This document shows positions 23,967 to 32,058 of a DNA stretch of 37,733 nucleotides, piece by piece. The translations under genes and the position numbers were made by a program. The DNA lies in the NCBI GenBank assembly GCA_025355245.1, contig JANXZZ010000285.1:1-37733 (forward strand), in the 5' to 3' direction. The notes under the pieces were generated by a model, which saw only the letters and a program-made list of their open reading frames with translations, searched no databases and had not been told where the DNA came from. Every line of letters starts with the position of its first letter. The stretch's first letter is position 1. The DNA is from Pseudomonadota bacterium (lineage in GTDB: Bacteria > Pseudomonadota > Gammaproteobacteria > Steroidobacterales > Steroidobacteraceae).

Positions 23967-25763
23967 TCAGCTCGCGCCACCTGACCCCGGTTCGAGGAGC
24001 GCCAGCACCGCTGCGCGCGCGAGCGGGGAATGCACGGGAAGCGCGAGCACGTCGCCCGGCCGCGCCCAGGCCAGCGCGTGGCGCGCCGCCTCGAGCTCGC
24101 TCGCGCACACCGGCACGCTTGCCTCCGGGAGCCCGGCCTCGAGGAGCGCGGCGCGGATCAGGCGCGGTATCTCGCCGGGCGCGCGCCCGCGCAGGTGCGC
24201 CTCGTCCTCCTTGACGACCACGAGGTCGGGCCGGAACTCCGCCGCGACGCGCGCGACCGCCACGATGTCCTCGTCCTGGCGATTGCCGGCGTGCCCGATC
24301 AGCACGCCGAGGCGGCCGCGGCCGGCGCCCAAGTGCCTGGCGACGGTCAGCAGGCCGCGGAGCCCCTCCGGGTTGTGCGCGTAGTCGACGATGACCTGCG
24401 TGCCCGACAGATCGAAGCGCATCATGCGGCCCGGATTGTCGGTGGGCGTCGCACCGAACTCCGCGAACACGGCCGCGACCGTCGCGGGTGCAACGCCGAG
24501 TGCGAGCGCCGCGAGCGCAGCGCCCGCGAGGTTGGCGACGTTGTAGAGCGCGCTGCCGCCGATCGAGAGCGGCATCGTCGCGATAGCTCCGAGGTCGTGC
24601 TCACTCTGATCGCTGCTGATGATGAGCCGCCCTCCCCGCACGCCCGCCGTGGCGCCAGCGCGCGCGCGGTGGCGGCGCAGCGCCTCGTGGTCCCAATCGA
24701 GCGCAAACCAGCCGAGCAGTGGCGCGCGTCCGAAGCGCGCCGCGAGCAAGGGGGCCTTCGCCACGAGCAGCGCGTCGTCCGCGTTGAGGACGAGGAGCCC
24801 GTCATCGGCCACCACCGCCGCTATCGAGAGCTTGACGTCCGCAAGCCCCGCGAGGTCGTCGATGCCGTACTCGCCGAAGTGATCCGAGCTGATGTTGGTG
24901 ACGACTCCCACGCGCGCGCGCGCGATCGCGATCCCGCGGCGTAGGATCCCGCCGCGCGCGGTCTCGAGGACCGCCGCCTGGCAACGCGGCTCGCGCAACA
25001 CCTGGCGCGCGCCCGCGGGCCCCGAGTAGTCGCCGCTCGCGAGTGTCTCGCCATCGAGGAAGACACCGTCCGTGCAGTTGAACCCGGTGCAGAGCCCGTG
25101 GGCACGCAGCGCCGCCGCGAGCAGCCGCACGGTCGTGGTCTTGCCGTTCGATCCGGTCACGAGCGCGGTCGGGATGTCGCCGAGCGCGCGCCAGTCGAGA
25201 CTCTCGGGCACGGGCAGCTCGCCGATCGCCCAGGTGCGCCCGCCGACGCCCGCGCCGAGCGTCAGAGACTCCTCGTCGAGCACGTACGGCAGGTGCCGCG
25301 TGCCTGCACCCGCAAGGAGCGCTTGCAGCCGCGCGTTCCCCTCGCGCTGGGCGAGGCGCCTAAAGCGCGCGAACGCGGCGCGCTCCTCGAGCACCGGCGG
25401 GACCACGGTTGCGGGATCCGCGGCGTCCTCGAGCGCGGCCTTCTGGAGCGCGCCTTCGAGGTGGCCGAAGCGCGCCGGGAACGACTCGAGCAGCGTCGCC
25501 GACCACGCCCACTCGTTGATCTCGGTCGCGAGGAACAGGACGTCAGCTCGCGCCGCAATGGCAAGCGACGTGCCGCGCGCGTGGCGTCGCGCGATGAGCG
25601 CTGCCGCCGGCCAGCCGAGAGCGGCGAACGCGCGCCCGACCCTGGCACGCCACGCACTCTCGAGCACGCCGTCCGGCACGACGCCGATCGCATCGAGCAC
25701 CGCGCCCGTCGAGGCGAAGAAGAGGTTACTGCCGGTGAGGCGCCTCGAGTCCTCGAACGGCAA
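23967..25763 (-). CDS. Mur-ligase-only relative of cyanophycin synthetase
   Basis: A 598-residue protein whose C-terminal two thirds is a Mur-ligase module closely like that of CphA: P-loop TGSNGKTTT (about residue 200), NCTDGVFLDGETLASGDYSGPAGARQVL, VLETARGGILRRGI, NISSDHFGEYGIDDL and IVDYAHNPEGLRGLL. It lacks the ATP-grasp half of CphA. Instead, residues 1-190 (starting DSRRLTGSNLFF) form a separate, mostly helical domain I do not recognise. It starts 14 bases after cphA and must be co-transcribed with it. TTG 25763 is the only plausible start; no ATG/GTG occurs near. It may add one of the two cyanophycin amino acids, assist the synthetase, or ligate a related substrate. Function is unproven. 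Confidence 0.82.
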   Translation of the reverse strand: MPFEDSRRLTGSNLFFASTGAVLDAIGVVPDGVLESAWRARVGRAFAALGWPAAALIARRHARGTSLAIAARADVLFLATEINEWAWSATLLESFPARFGHLEGALQKAALEDAADPATVVPPVLEERAAFARFRRLAQREGNARLQALLAGAGTRHLPYVLDEESLTLGAGVGGRTWAIGELPVPESLDWRALGDIPTALVTGSNGKTTTVRLLAAALRAHGLCTGFNCTDGVFLDGETLASGDYSGPAGARQVLREPRCQAAVLETARGGILRRGIAIARARVGVVTNISSDHFGEYGIDDLAGLADVKLSIAAVVADDGLLVLNADDALLVAKAPLLAARFGRAPLLGWFALDWDHEALRRHRARAGATAGVRGGRLIISSDQSEHDLGAIATMPLSIGGSALYNVANLAGAALAALALGVAPATVAAVFAEFGATPTDNPGRMMRFDLSGTQVIVDYAHNPEGLRGLLTVARHLGAGRGRLGVLIGHAGNRQDEDIVAVARVAAEFRPDLVVVKEDEAHLRGRAPGEIPRLIRAALLEAGLPEASVPVCASELEAARHALAWARPGDVLALPVHSPLARAAVLALLEPGSGGAS

Positions 25764-25777
25764 CTCGGGCGCGACGT

Positions 25778-28612
25778 TCAGTCTTCGACTTCCGGCGCGA
25801 GACGCACGCCGCGCTCGTCGCGGATGAGCCCCTCGAGCCCGATGGCGGGCGCGCCGATGTCGCCGGTGAACACCGCACCCGGTGCCGACATTGACGGGAA
25901 CTCACCCAAGCCGACGCTCGCCTCGCTCGCGCCGTTGCCGTGGGCGGAGGCCGCCGCGTGCGTGCCGGCGGGCTTGAACTTGGTGATCTGCTTCCACGAA
26001 CGCACCAGCGCATCGGCGAACACGAGCAGGAGGTCGCCCGGTTGGCCCATCGCGAGCGCGGCGTTCAGCGCTTCCTGCTCATCGGGAATGACCGAGATCG
26101 CGCTTGCGCTCACGCCCGCGGCCTTGAGCGCCTCGGCCTGGATCCGCGGTACCTCGTCGGGAGCGCGGTTGCGCAGGTTGTCATCGCGCCTGCAGACGTA
26201 GTGATCGAAGCGTCCCGCGACCGCATTCGCGATCGCGACCAGGTCCTCGTCGCGCCGGTCGCCGGGCCCCGCGAGCACGACGATGCGCCGGCCCGTCACG
26301 TCGAGTCGCCCGGCAAGGTCCGCCATCGCCGCGACCGCGTGCGCGTTGTGGCCGTAGTCAAAGAGCACCTTGAACGGGTGCTCGTTGAACACGTTCATGC
26401 GCCCCGGCGCCTGGAAGAACGTGGAGTCGAAGGTCCGGAGCCCCTGGCGGATTGCATCGAGCTTGATGCCGAGCGAGAACGCCATCGCGGCGGCGAACAT
26501 CGCGTTCTGCACGTTGTGCATCGCGCGACCCTCGAGCGTCGCCGGGATCAGGTGCGTCCAGACGAGCGGAATGTGCCCACCGCGGTCGTAGAGCGCGATC
26601 ATCTGGCCGTTGACGCCCGCCTCGAGCGCGCAGGCGCGGCCGCCCGCGCGGATGTGCTCGCGCACCAGCGCGTGCTGGGGATTGACGGTCACGTAGCAGA
26701 TGCTCTTGGCTTCCGTGTAGCCCGACATCCGCAGCACCAGCGGATCGTCCGCGTTCAGCACCGCGCAGTCGGTCGCGACCTCGACGACGATGCGCTTGAC
26801 CTCGGCGAGCTGCTCGAGCGTGTCGATGCCCTTGAGACCGAGGTGGTCCGCCTGCACGTTGAGGACGCCGGCGACGTTGACCTCGTTCACGCCCATGCCG
26901 GCTCTCAGGAGGCCGCCGCGCGCGGTCTCGAGGACCGCGATGTCGATCTGCGGGTCGGCGAGCACCATGCGCGCGGAGACGGGCCCCGTCATGTCGCCCG
27001 CGACCGTGCGCTGCCCGTCGATGTAGACGCCGTCGGTGGTCGTAAGCCCGGGTGTGAAGCCCGCCATCTTGAGGATGTGGGCGAGCATGCGCGAAGTCGT
27101 GGTCTTGCCGTTGGTGCCGGTGATCGCGGCGATCGGCACGCGCGAGGCGGCGCCCGGCGGAAACAGCATGCCGATGACGGGACTCGCGACGTCGCGCGGC
27201 GTGCCCTCGCTCGGCGCCACGTGCATCCTGAATCCCGGGGCCGCGTTCACCTCGCAGATGCCGCCGCCGATCTTGCGGTAGCTCTCGGTAATGTTCTTCG
27301 ACAGAAAGTCGACGCCGCCGACGTCGAGGCCGATCGCGCGCACCGCGCGCTCCGCCATCTCGCGGTTGTCGGGATGGATCACGTCGGTGACGTCGGTCGC
27401 CGTGCCGCCGGTCGAGAGGTTCGCGGTCGAGCGCAGGTACACGACCTCGCCCTCGGCGGGCACCGAGGTCGCGGTCATGTTCACCCGCTCCAGCATCTTC
27501 TGCGCCTGTGCATCGAGCTCGAGGCGCGTCAGCACCTTCTCGTGGCCGACGCCGCGCCGCGGGTCCTGGTTCACGATCTCGATGAGCTCGGCGACGGTGC
27601 GCGTGCCATCGCCCGTGACGTGGCCGGGCGTGCGGCGGGTAGCGGCGACGAGCTCGCCGTTGACGACCAGCAGCCGATGATCGTCGCCCTCGAGGAAGGT
27701 CTCGACGATGACCGAGCGCGAGTGCTCGCGCGCGACGAGGTAGCCGGCCGCGACTTCCGCATCCGTCGTCAGGCGGATCGAGATGCCGCGGCCGTGGTTG
27801 CCGTTGTAGGGCTTGGTCACGACCGGGAAGCCGATGCGTTGCGCGGCGCGCACGGCCTGGCCCTCGCTCTGCACGAGTTCCTGCTTCGGCACCGGCAGGC
27901 CCAGCGTCGCGAGGATCTTGTTGGTCTCCTCCTTGTCGCTTGCAAGCTCCACCGCGATGTGCGGCGTGCGCCCGGTGACGGTCGCCTGGATGCGCTGCTG
28001 GTACTTGCCGTGGCCGAGCTGAACGAGCGACTGGTCGTTGAGCCGCAGCCACGGGATGCCGCGTTTCTCAGCCGCGCTCACGAGCGCGGCGGTCGAGGGG
28101 CCGAGCGCGCGACGCTGCGCGAAGCGGATGAACTCGTCGCGCGCTTCCGGCCAGCTCCAGCCCTCGGGCACCGCATCGGCCGCGCGCAACGCCTCCGGCA
28201 GCAGGGAGGAAATGAGTCGCAGCCCGAGCTCGCCCGCCGCTATGCCCTCGTCGCGCTGCTCGTACTCGTAGACGACCGTGTAGACGCCGGGCGCTCCGGC
28301 GCTTCGCGTCTTGCCGAAGGTGACTTCCTCGCCCGCGATGTTCTGCAGCTCGATCGCCACGTGCTCGAGCACATGGCCGAGCCAGGTGCCCTCGTCCTCG
28401 CGCATGCGCCGGTAGAAGCCGCCGGGTTCACGGTAGGAGCAGCCGTGCTGCGCGAGACCCGGCAGCGCCTTGGCGAGCGCGTCGACGAACGGCGCGCCCA
28501 GCCGCCCGGTCGGCCAGGCCTCGAGCGCCCCGAGGTCGAGCTCGAGGCGGATGACCGGAAAGCGGGCGTAGAGCGAGGGACCGACGTAGACGGAGCGGTC
28601 GAGGATGCGCAT
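25778..28612 (-). CDS. cphA: Cyanophycin synthetase
   Basis: A 944-residue multidomain ligase that polymerises Asp and Arg into multi-L-arginyl-poly-L-aspartate using ATP. The N domain (MRILDRSVYVGPSLY..., residues 1-160) is followed by an ATP-grasp domain (YNGNHGRGISIRL about residue 267, GGVDFLSKNI, ICEVNAAPGFRMH) and a Mur-ligase domain with P-loop TGTNGKTTTSRML (about residue 497) and DYGHNAHAV. Both catalytic halves look intact, as required for Asp and Arg addition. Length and domain order match proteobacterial CphA. ATG 28612 begins the conserved domain; a GTG at 28660 would add 16 unconserved residues. It has a long leader with a good promoter, and the Mur-only gene follows 14 bases later. 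Confidence 0.96.
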   Translation of the reverse strand: MRILDRSVYVGPSLYARFPVIRLELDLGALEAWPTGRLGAPFVDALAKALPGLAQHGCSYREPGGFYRRMREDEGTWLGHVLEHVAIELQNIAGEEVTFGKTRSAGAPGVYTVVYEYEQRDEGIAAGELGLRLISSLLPEALRAADAVPEGWSWPEARDEFIRFAQRRALGPSTAALVSAAEKRGIPWLRLNDQSLVQLGHGKYQQRIQATVTGRTPHIAVELASDKEETNKILATLGLPVPKQELVQSEGQAVRAAQRIGFPVVTKPYNGNHGRGISIRLTTDAEVAAGYLVAREHSRSVIVETFLEGDDHRLLVVNGELVAATRRTPGHVTGDGTRTVAELIEIVNQDPRRGVGHEKVLTRLELDAQAQKMLERVNMTATSVPAEGEVVYLRSTANLSTGGTATDVTDVIHPDNREMAERAVRAIGLDVGGVDFLSKNITESYRKIGGGICEVNAAPGFRMHVAPSEGTPRDVASPVIGMLFPPGAASRVPIAAITGTNGKTTTSRMLAHILKMAGFTPGLTTTDGVYIDGQRTVAGDMTGPVSARMVLADPQIDIAVLETARGGLLRAGMGVNEVNVAGVLNVQADHLGLKGIDTLEQLAEVKRIVVEVATDCAVLNADDPLVLRMSGYTEAKSICYVTVNPQHALVREHIRAGGRACALEAGVNGQMIALYDRGGHIPLVWTHLIPATLEGRAMHNVQNAMFAAAMAFSLGIKLDAIRQGLRTFDSTFFQAPGRMNVFNEHPFKVLFDYGHNAHAVAAMADLAGRLDVTGRRIVVLAGPGDRRDEDLVAIANAVAGRFDHYVCRRDDNLRNRAPDEVPRIQAEALKAAGVSASAISVIPDEQEALNAALAMGQPGDLLLVFADALVRSWKQITKFKPAGTHAAASAHGNGASEASVGLGEFPSMSAPGAVFTGDIGAPAIGLEGLIRDERGVRLAPEVED

Positions 28613-28680
28613 GCGGGGCTGCTCACTCGCGTTTGAGGTGGCGTCGAGAAGACGCGCCACGCCCGGCAGCCTGCCCCGCT

Positions 28681-28755
28681 TCAGCGGGAACGTGTCTGCC
28701 GCGACGTCGCGCAGAACGGTGGCCGATGGCTCCGTGTCACACGGAAAAACCGCAT
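28681..28755 (-). CDS. Putative 24-residue Arg-rich leader peptide upstream of cphA
   Basis: ATG at 28755 opens a 24-codon frame ending TGA 66 bases before the cphA ATG. The peptide begins MRFFRVTRSHR and ends SRQTRSR; 7 of 24 residues are Arg, a substrate of CphA. It overlaps the perfect inverted repeat at 28731-28745. No clear ribosome-binding site precedes it, and high GC content alone raises Arg frequency, so this is a candidate only. If translated, it could act in Arg-dependent attenuation of cphA. Confidence 0.3.
   Translation of the reverse strand: MRFFRVTRSHRPPFCATSRQTRSR
28731..28745. repeat. Perfect 15-base inverted repeat in the cphA leader
   Basis: TCCGTGT, a central C, then ACACGGA form a perfect 7+1+7 dyad about 120 bases upstream of cphA. 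A one-base loop cannot form as RNA, so a DNA-binding (operator) role is more likely than an RNA hairpin. No regulator is assigned. Confidence 0.5.
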
Positions 28756-28901
28756 GCCCGCCGGCGGGCGGTGTCCGCCCTGCCCCTGCGTACCCGTCGA
28801 ATCCCCGTCATCCCGGCGATGGCGCCGACCGGCGGCGCCTCGCGGGGTTTGCGTGGGTCCGGGCGGTAGTCCCGTCGTACCTGAAGTCTCGCCCCGCCTT
28901 G

Positions 28902-28929
28902 AGTGTAGCGACGGCGGTGAACGCGTCAA
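28902..28929 (-). promoter_or_regulatory. Sigma-70-like promoter for cphA
   Basis: On the minus strand TTGACG (28929-28924), a 16-base spacer and TACACT (28907-28902) lie just after the cphB stop. It is the best promoter match in this region and predicts a start near 28895, giving cphA and the Mur-only gene their own transcript, separate from iadA-cphB. Confidence 0.65.
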
Positions 28930-28949
28930 GAAAGCGCCCCGCGCGGCCT

Positions 28950-29789
28950 TTATTCCTTGGCGCGGGCCAGCGCCCCGGCCGAGGCGGTCCGCGTCCGGAG
29001 ATTGAACGTGGCCCCCGCGACCAGGATGTGGAGCCGAAGGCCCAGCATGCACACCGGCTGCCCCTCGCTCACCTCATCGATCGAGGAATAGCTCACGTCC
29101 GCCCCGTCGACGATCGTGACTCCCCCGCTCCCCTCGATCTCGACGGTCTCGTCGGGACCGATGAAGGCGGCGGTGTCCTCGTCGAGGCCGATGCCGACCG
29201 CGAAGGGGTTGTAGGCGAGTGCGGTCAGGAGCCGCCCGAGGCGGTCGCGCTGGCGGAAGTGCTGGTCGATGATGAAGCGGTTGGTGAGTCCGAGGCCGGG
29301 CGCCAGGCGCACGCTTCCGGAGATCACCGAGGAGCCTTCATCGCCAAAGGCGATCATGTGCTCCGAGAGGATGCTGGCGCCCGCGCTCGTGCCGCCGACC
29401 GTGACGCCGCTCGCGTTCCGGCTCCTGATCAGCTTCGCGACCGGGGTGCCGCCGAGGAGCGTCGTCAGGCGCAGCTGGTTGCCGCCCGTGAAGAAGATGC
29501 CACTCGCGTCCTCGAGGCGCTCGAGCCGGCCGGGCTCCTGGCAATCGCGGCGCGTGTCGAAGTCCATGACCGTCACGCGCCGGGCGCCCAGGTCCGCGAA
29601 CAGCTTCTCGTAGCGGGGTCCGGTCTCGTTCATCCGGCTCGCGGTCGGGATCACGACGATGTCCGCGTCCGCCCCGCCCGAGACCCTGACAAAGCGCTCG
29701 AGGATGTGGCGGTCGTTTTCCTTGTTCTCGGCGCCGCCGATCGGAACGATCCAGCCACGTGTCGCGCCATCCGGAACCTTGCTCGGCAT
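28950..29789 (-). CDS. cphB: Cyanophycinase
   Basis: A 279-residue serine peptidase of family S51 that cuts cyanophycin exolytically into beta-Asp-Arg dipeptides in the cytosol. The nucleophile motif GGTSAGAS is at about residue 130; other conserved blocks are WIVPIGGAENK, FFTGGNQLRLTTLL, IDQHFRQRDRLGRL (catalytic His) and VGIGLDEDTAAFI (catalytic Glu). Length matches Synechocystis CphB (271). The ATG at 29789 has GAGG upstream; the longer open frame is an overlap with iadA in another frame. It follows iadA by 20 bases and precedes the cphA promoter, so degradation and synthesis genes sit side by side on one strand. Confidence 0.95.
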   Translation of the reverse strand: MPSKVPDGATRGWIVPIGGAENKENDRHILERFVRVSGGADADIVVIPTASRMNETGPRYEKLFADLGARRVTVMDFDTRRDCQEPGRLERLEDASGIFFTGGNQLRLTTLLGGTPVAKLIRSRNASGVTVGGTSAGASILSEHMIAFGDEGSSVISGSVRLAPGLGLTNRFIIDQHFRQRDRLGRLLTALAYNPFAVGIGLDEDTAAFIGPDETVEIEGSGGVTIVDGADVSYSSIDEVSEGQPVCMLGLRLHILVAGATFNLRTRTASAGALARAKE

Positions 29790-29809
29790 TCTGTCCTCTG
29801 CTCGTCGTA

Positions 29810-30976
29810 TCAGGATTCGAAGGTACCGCGCCTGACGGCTACGCCGCCACGCACGTGCACCACGCCGCGAATGATGACGGTCTCCGCGCGGCCTGTCGCG
29901 TCGAGCGCAACGAGGTCGGCGTCGGCGCCGGTCGCGATCGCGCCCTTGCCCTTGAGCCGCAAGAGCCGCGCGGGGTTCGATGTGAACGCGGGCAGCGCCT
30001 GCTCGAGCGCCATGCCGCCGGCCACGAGCGCGTTCAGCGTCTCGAGGAGCGCGCCGGCGGAACCGACGCCCATGCTGGAGACGCGGCCGTCCGAGTCGAA
30101 GCACGGCAGGCAGCCGCCGGCATCGGAGCTGACCGTGATCCGCTCGGGCGGCGCTCCGCTCGCCAGGTAGCGCCTGAGGCCGTCGGCCGCGCTCCACGCA
30201 TCCTCGCCGTCCGCGACCGGAAAGGCCGTCAGGTCGACCGTGCAGCCGGCGCGCGCGAGTTCCAGCGCCTCCTCGAACAGCGCACGCCTGCGGTTCACGT
30301 GCGTCGGATTGAACACCCGCGCCGGCAGCTCGCTTTCCTTAAGCGCGCGGCGCACGAATTCCAGGCCGCGTTCACCGTCGCCGAGGTGCAGGTGCAGGAT
30401 GCCGGCCTTGCCGGTCATGAGCCCCGCGACGTGCGCGTCGGCGGCGAGGCGCAATAGTTCCTCGAAGCTCGGCTGGCTCGAGCGGTGGTCGCTGATCGCG
30501 ACCTCGCCGATTCCCAGGAGCGCCTCGATGAACACGAGATCGCTGCGGACTCCGTTGGTCAGCGTCGTCGCCGGCACATGGTAGCCGCCGGTGTAGCCCC
30601 AGGCGTTGAGTCCTTCCTCGCGCAGCGCATACAGCGTGCCGAGCAGCTCGCGCGGGCCGCGGGCGACATCGTCGGTGCCGAGGAGTCCAACGACGCTGGT
30701 CACGCCCGAGAGCGTGAAACGCGACAGCGGCACCGGCGGCACGCGCGTGCGAAAGCCGTCCTCGCCGCCGCCGCCCGTCACGTGCACGTGGCCGTCGATG
30801 AGCCCGGGAATCAGGCGGCGGCCGCCGAGGTCGATGACCTCGACGCCGAGCGTCGGTGGGAGCACCGGCAGATCGCGGGACGGACCCATCCACAGGATCT
30901 CGGTGCCACCGAGCAGCAGGTTCCGGACGCCGAGCGGTTGGGGCGCGTAGACGTCGGCGTTCGCAATCAGCAGCAT
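29810..30976 (-). CDS. iadA: Isoaspartyl (beta-aspartyl) dipeptidase, IadA family
   Basis: A 388-residue amidohydrolase-superfamily enzyme like E. coli IadA (390). It hydrolyses beta-aspartyl dipeptides; beside cphB the expected substrate is beta-Asp-Arg from cyanophycin, giving free Asp and Arg. Conserved blocks include LIDGHVHVTGGGGEDG (metal His pair and Glu), GGYHVPA (Tyr), AISDHRSSQPS (substrate Arg), LHLHLGD and PTHVNR (metal His) and TVSSDAGG (metal Asp). The position two residues before AISDHRS is Glu, where I recall the carboxylated bridging Lys in E. coli (KCAISDHRS). ATG 30976 begins at the first conserved strand. It is probably co-transcribed with cphB, 20 bases downstream. Confidence 0.92.
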   Translation of the reverse strand: MLLIANADVYAPQPLGVRNLLLGGTEILWMGPSRDLPVLPPTLGVEVIDLGGRRLIPGLIDGHVHVTGGGGEDGFRTRVPPVPLSRFTLSGVTSVVGLLGTDDVARGPRELLGTLYALREEGLNAWGYTGGYHVPATTLTNGVRSDLVFIEALLGIGEVAISDHRSSQPSFEELLRLAADAHVAGLMTGKAGILHLHLGDGERGLEFVRRALKESELPARVFNPTHVNRRRALFEEALELARAGCTVDLTAFPVADGEDAWSAADGLRRYLASGAPPERITVSSDAGGCLPCFDSDGRVSSMGVGSAGALLETLNALVAGGMALEQALPAFTSNPARLLRLKGKGAIATGADADLVALDATGRAETVIIRGVVHVRGGVAVRRGTFES

Positions 30977-31070
30977 GGACGGGCCAGTCGAATCACGGAT
31001 GGAATGATGCCCGACAACGGCGTCGGCCCCAACCTGCAAAGCGTGCCCGGGTTCACTTAACGCGGAAGAA

Positions 31071-31092
31071 CGCGCGGCACGCCGGCCGCGCG
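31071..31092 (-). terminator. Hairpin between the exported MBL gene and iadA
   Basis: CGCGCGGC, six-base loop, and GCCGCGCG give a perfect 8-bp stem in the 163-base gap. On the minus strand it is followed by a short U/C-rich tract (GTTCTTCC). It would end the transcript of the 161-aa/MBL pair before the cyanophycin cluster. The T-run is weak, so confidence is moderate. Confidence 0.5.
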
Positions 31093-31139
31093 CGCCTCGG
31101 GACCGGGCCGCCGTTCGATGCTCCGGTTGCTTCCCGGGG

Positions 31140-32045
31140 TCAGTCGTACCAGGCGGGCGATTTTCGCACGGTGCGAAAGAATTCCATGCTGTGTCCGATC
31201 CAAAGCTGCGCGCCGGTACGTTTGAGAAGTTCCTCGATCTTCTCGCGCGAGGCGACCGTGCCGGTGGTTCGCTCCTCGGGCGGCATGCGCTTGAGCTCGC
31301 GCTCTTCCGCGTAGTGATAGAGATCGCCGGAGAGCACGACGGGTCCGGTGTTCTTGAGGCGCACGAGCAGCGAGCAGTGCCCTTCGGTGTGCCCGGGGGT
31401 CGCGAGCACGACCACCGATCCGTCGCCGAAGACGTCGTAGTCTCCGCTCAGCAGCTGCGTCTTGCTGCGTGCGAGCGCCGAATACTGCTCGAACCATGCG
31501 CTGCCCCGCGACTCCTTGTCGAACATCCGCTCGCGGTCGCCCTTGTAGACCAGCCAGGTCGAGTTGGCAAAGTCGCCGGCGTTGCCGAGGTGATCCCAGT
31601 GGTAGTGCGAGAGCACCAGGAAGTCGACGCTGGCGGGCACGACGCCGATGTCGGCGAGCTGGCCGCGCAGCGTGTTGAACTTGATCTGTCCGTAGCCTTC
31701 CAGCACGTTCTCGTAGAGCGGTCGGCCGACGAGCCGGTCGTTGAGCCCGGTGTCGTAGAGCAGTATTCCCTTCGGATGGACCACGAGGTAGCAGGTGACG
31801 CCCATGTTGGTGTCCCTGACCTCCTCGCGCTTGAGGTCGTAGTCCTCGGGCTTGTTGTTGATGAGCGTTCCGCAGTCGAGGACGTACAGGCGTGGAGCGG
31901 TCACCTTTGGCAAGGGGGCTAGTGTTGCACCGCCCGTCGATTGCGCGCTCGCCGCGCGGGCCCGGTCGGCGGGAACGAGCGCTGTCGCCACGACCAGCGC
32001 GATCAGCACCAGGGAATGATGGAACCGAATCCTGCTGCAATCCAT
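31140..32045 (-). CDS. Exported MBL-fold hydrolase, N-acyl-homoserine-lactonase-like
   Basis: A 301-residue metallo-beta-lactamase-fold protein of the AHL-lactonase-like group (AiiA/AttM relatives). The zinc motif SHYHWDHLGNAG is at about residue 135; further metal-site segments are ATPGHTEGHCSL, LSGDLYHY and WIGHSMEF. Unlike cytosolic AHL lactonases, it has an N-terminal signal peptide (HHSLVLIALVVATALVPADRARA), so it probably acts in the periplasm. Activity on AHL is not guaranteed; many such proteins act on other lactones or esters. ATG 32045 was chosen because it starts the signal peptide. It follows the 161-aa gene by 13 bases and is likely co-transcribed with it. Confidence 0.85.
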   Translation of the reverse strand: MDCSRIRFHHSLVLIALVVATALVPADRARAASAQSTGGATLAPLPKVTAPRLYVLDCGTLINNKPEDYDLKREEVRDTNMGVTCYLVVHPKGILLYDTGLNDRLVGRPLYENVLEGYGQIKFNTLRGQLADIGVVPASVDFLVLSHYHWDHLGNAGDFANSTWLVYKGDRERMFDKESRGSAWFEQYSALARSKTQLLSGDYDVFGDGSVVVLATPGHTEGHCSLLVRLKNTGPVVLSGDLYHYAEERELKRMPPEERTTGTVASREKIEELLKRTGAQLWIGHSMEFFRTVRKSPAWYD

Positions 32046-32058
32046 GAATCGCGCGCTC

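Larger units (their letters stand above)
28613..28949 (-). other. Long, structured leader region upstream of cphA
   Basis: This 337-base stretch between cphB and cphA holds no real protein gene. It contains a near-consensus sigma-70 promoter (28929-28902), giving a predicted cphA leader of roughly 280 nucleotides. Inverted repeats lie within the leader: GCCCGCCGGCGGGC (28756-28769), TCCGTGT-C-ACACGGA (28731-28745), GGCGCCG...CGGCGCC near 28829-28847, and an imperfect hairpin at 28638-28660 just before the start codon. A short Arg-rich ORF overlaps two of them. The arrangement suggests post-transcriptional control of cyanophycin synthesis, but I cannot assign a known riboswitch family. Confidence 0.5.

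Noticed and set aside
25940-28636. An 898-codon open frame on the plus strand antisense to cphA
   Set aside because: Its translation is Arg/Asp/His-rich without any family motif, while the minus strand has a perfect CphA. Such long antisense frames are expected in GC-rich coding DNA.
28756-28769. GCCCGCCGGCGGGC palindrome as a terminator for cphB
   Set aside because: It lies about 180 bases after the cphB stop and downstream of the cphA promoter, with no T-run. It is better treated as part of the cphA leader.
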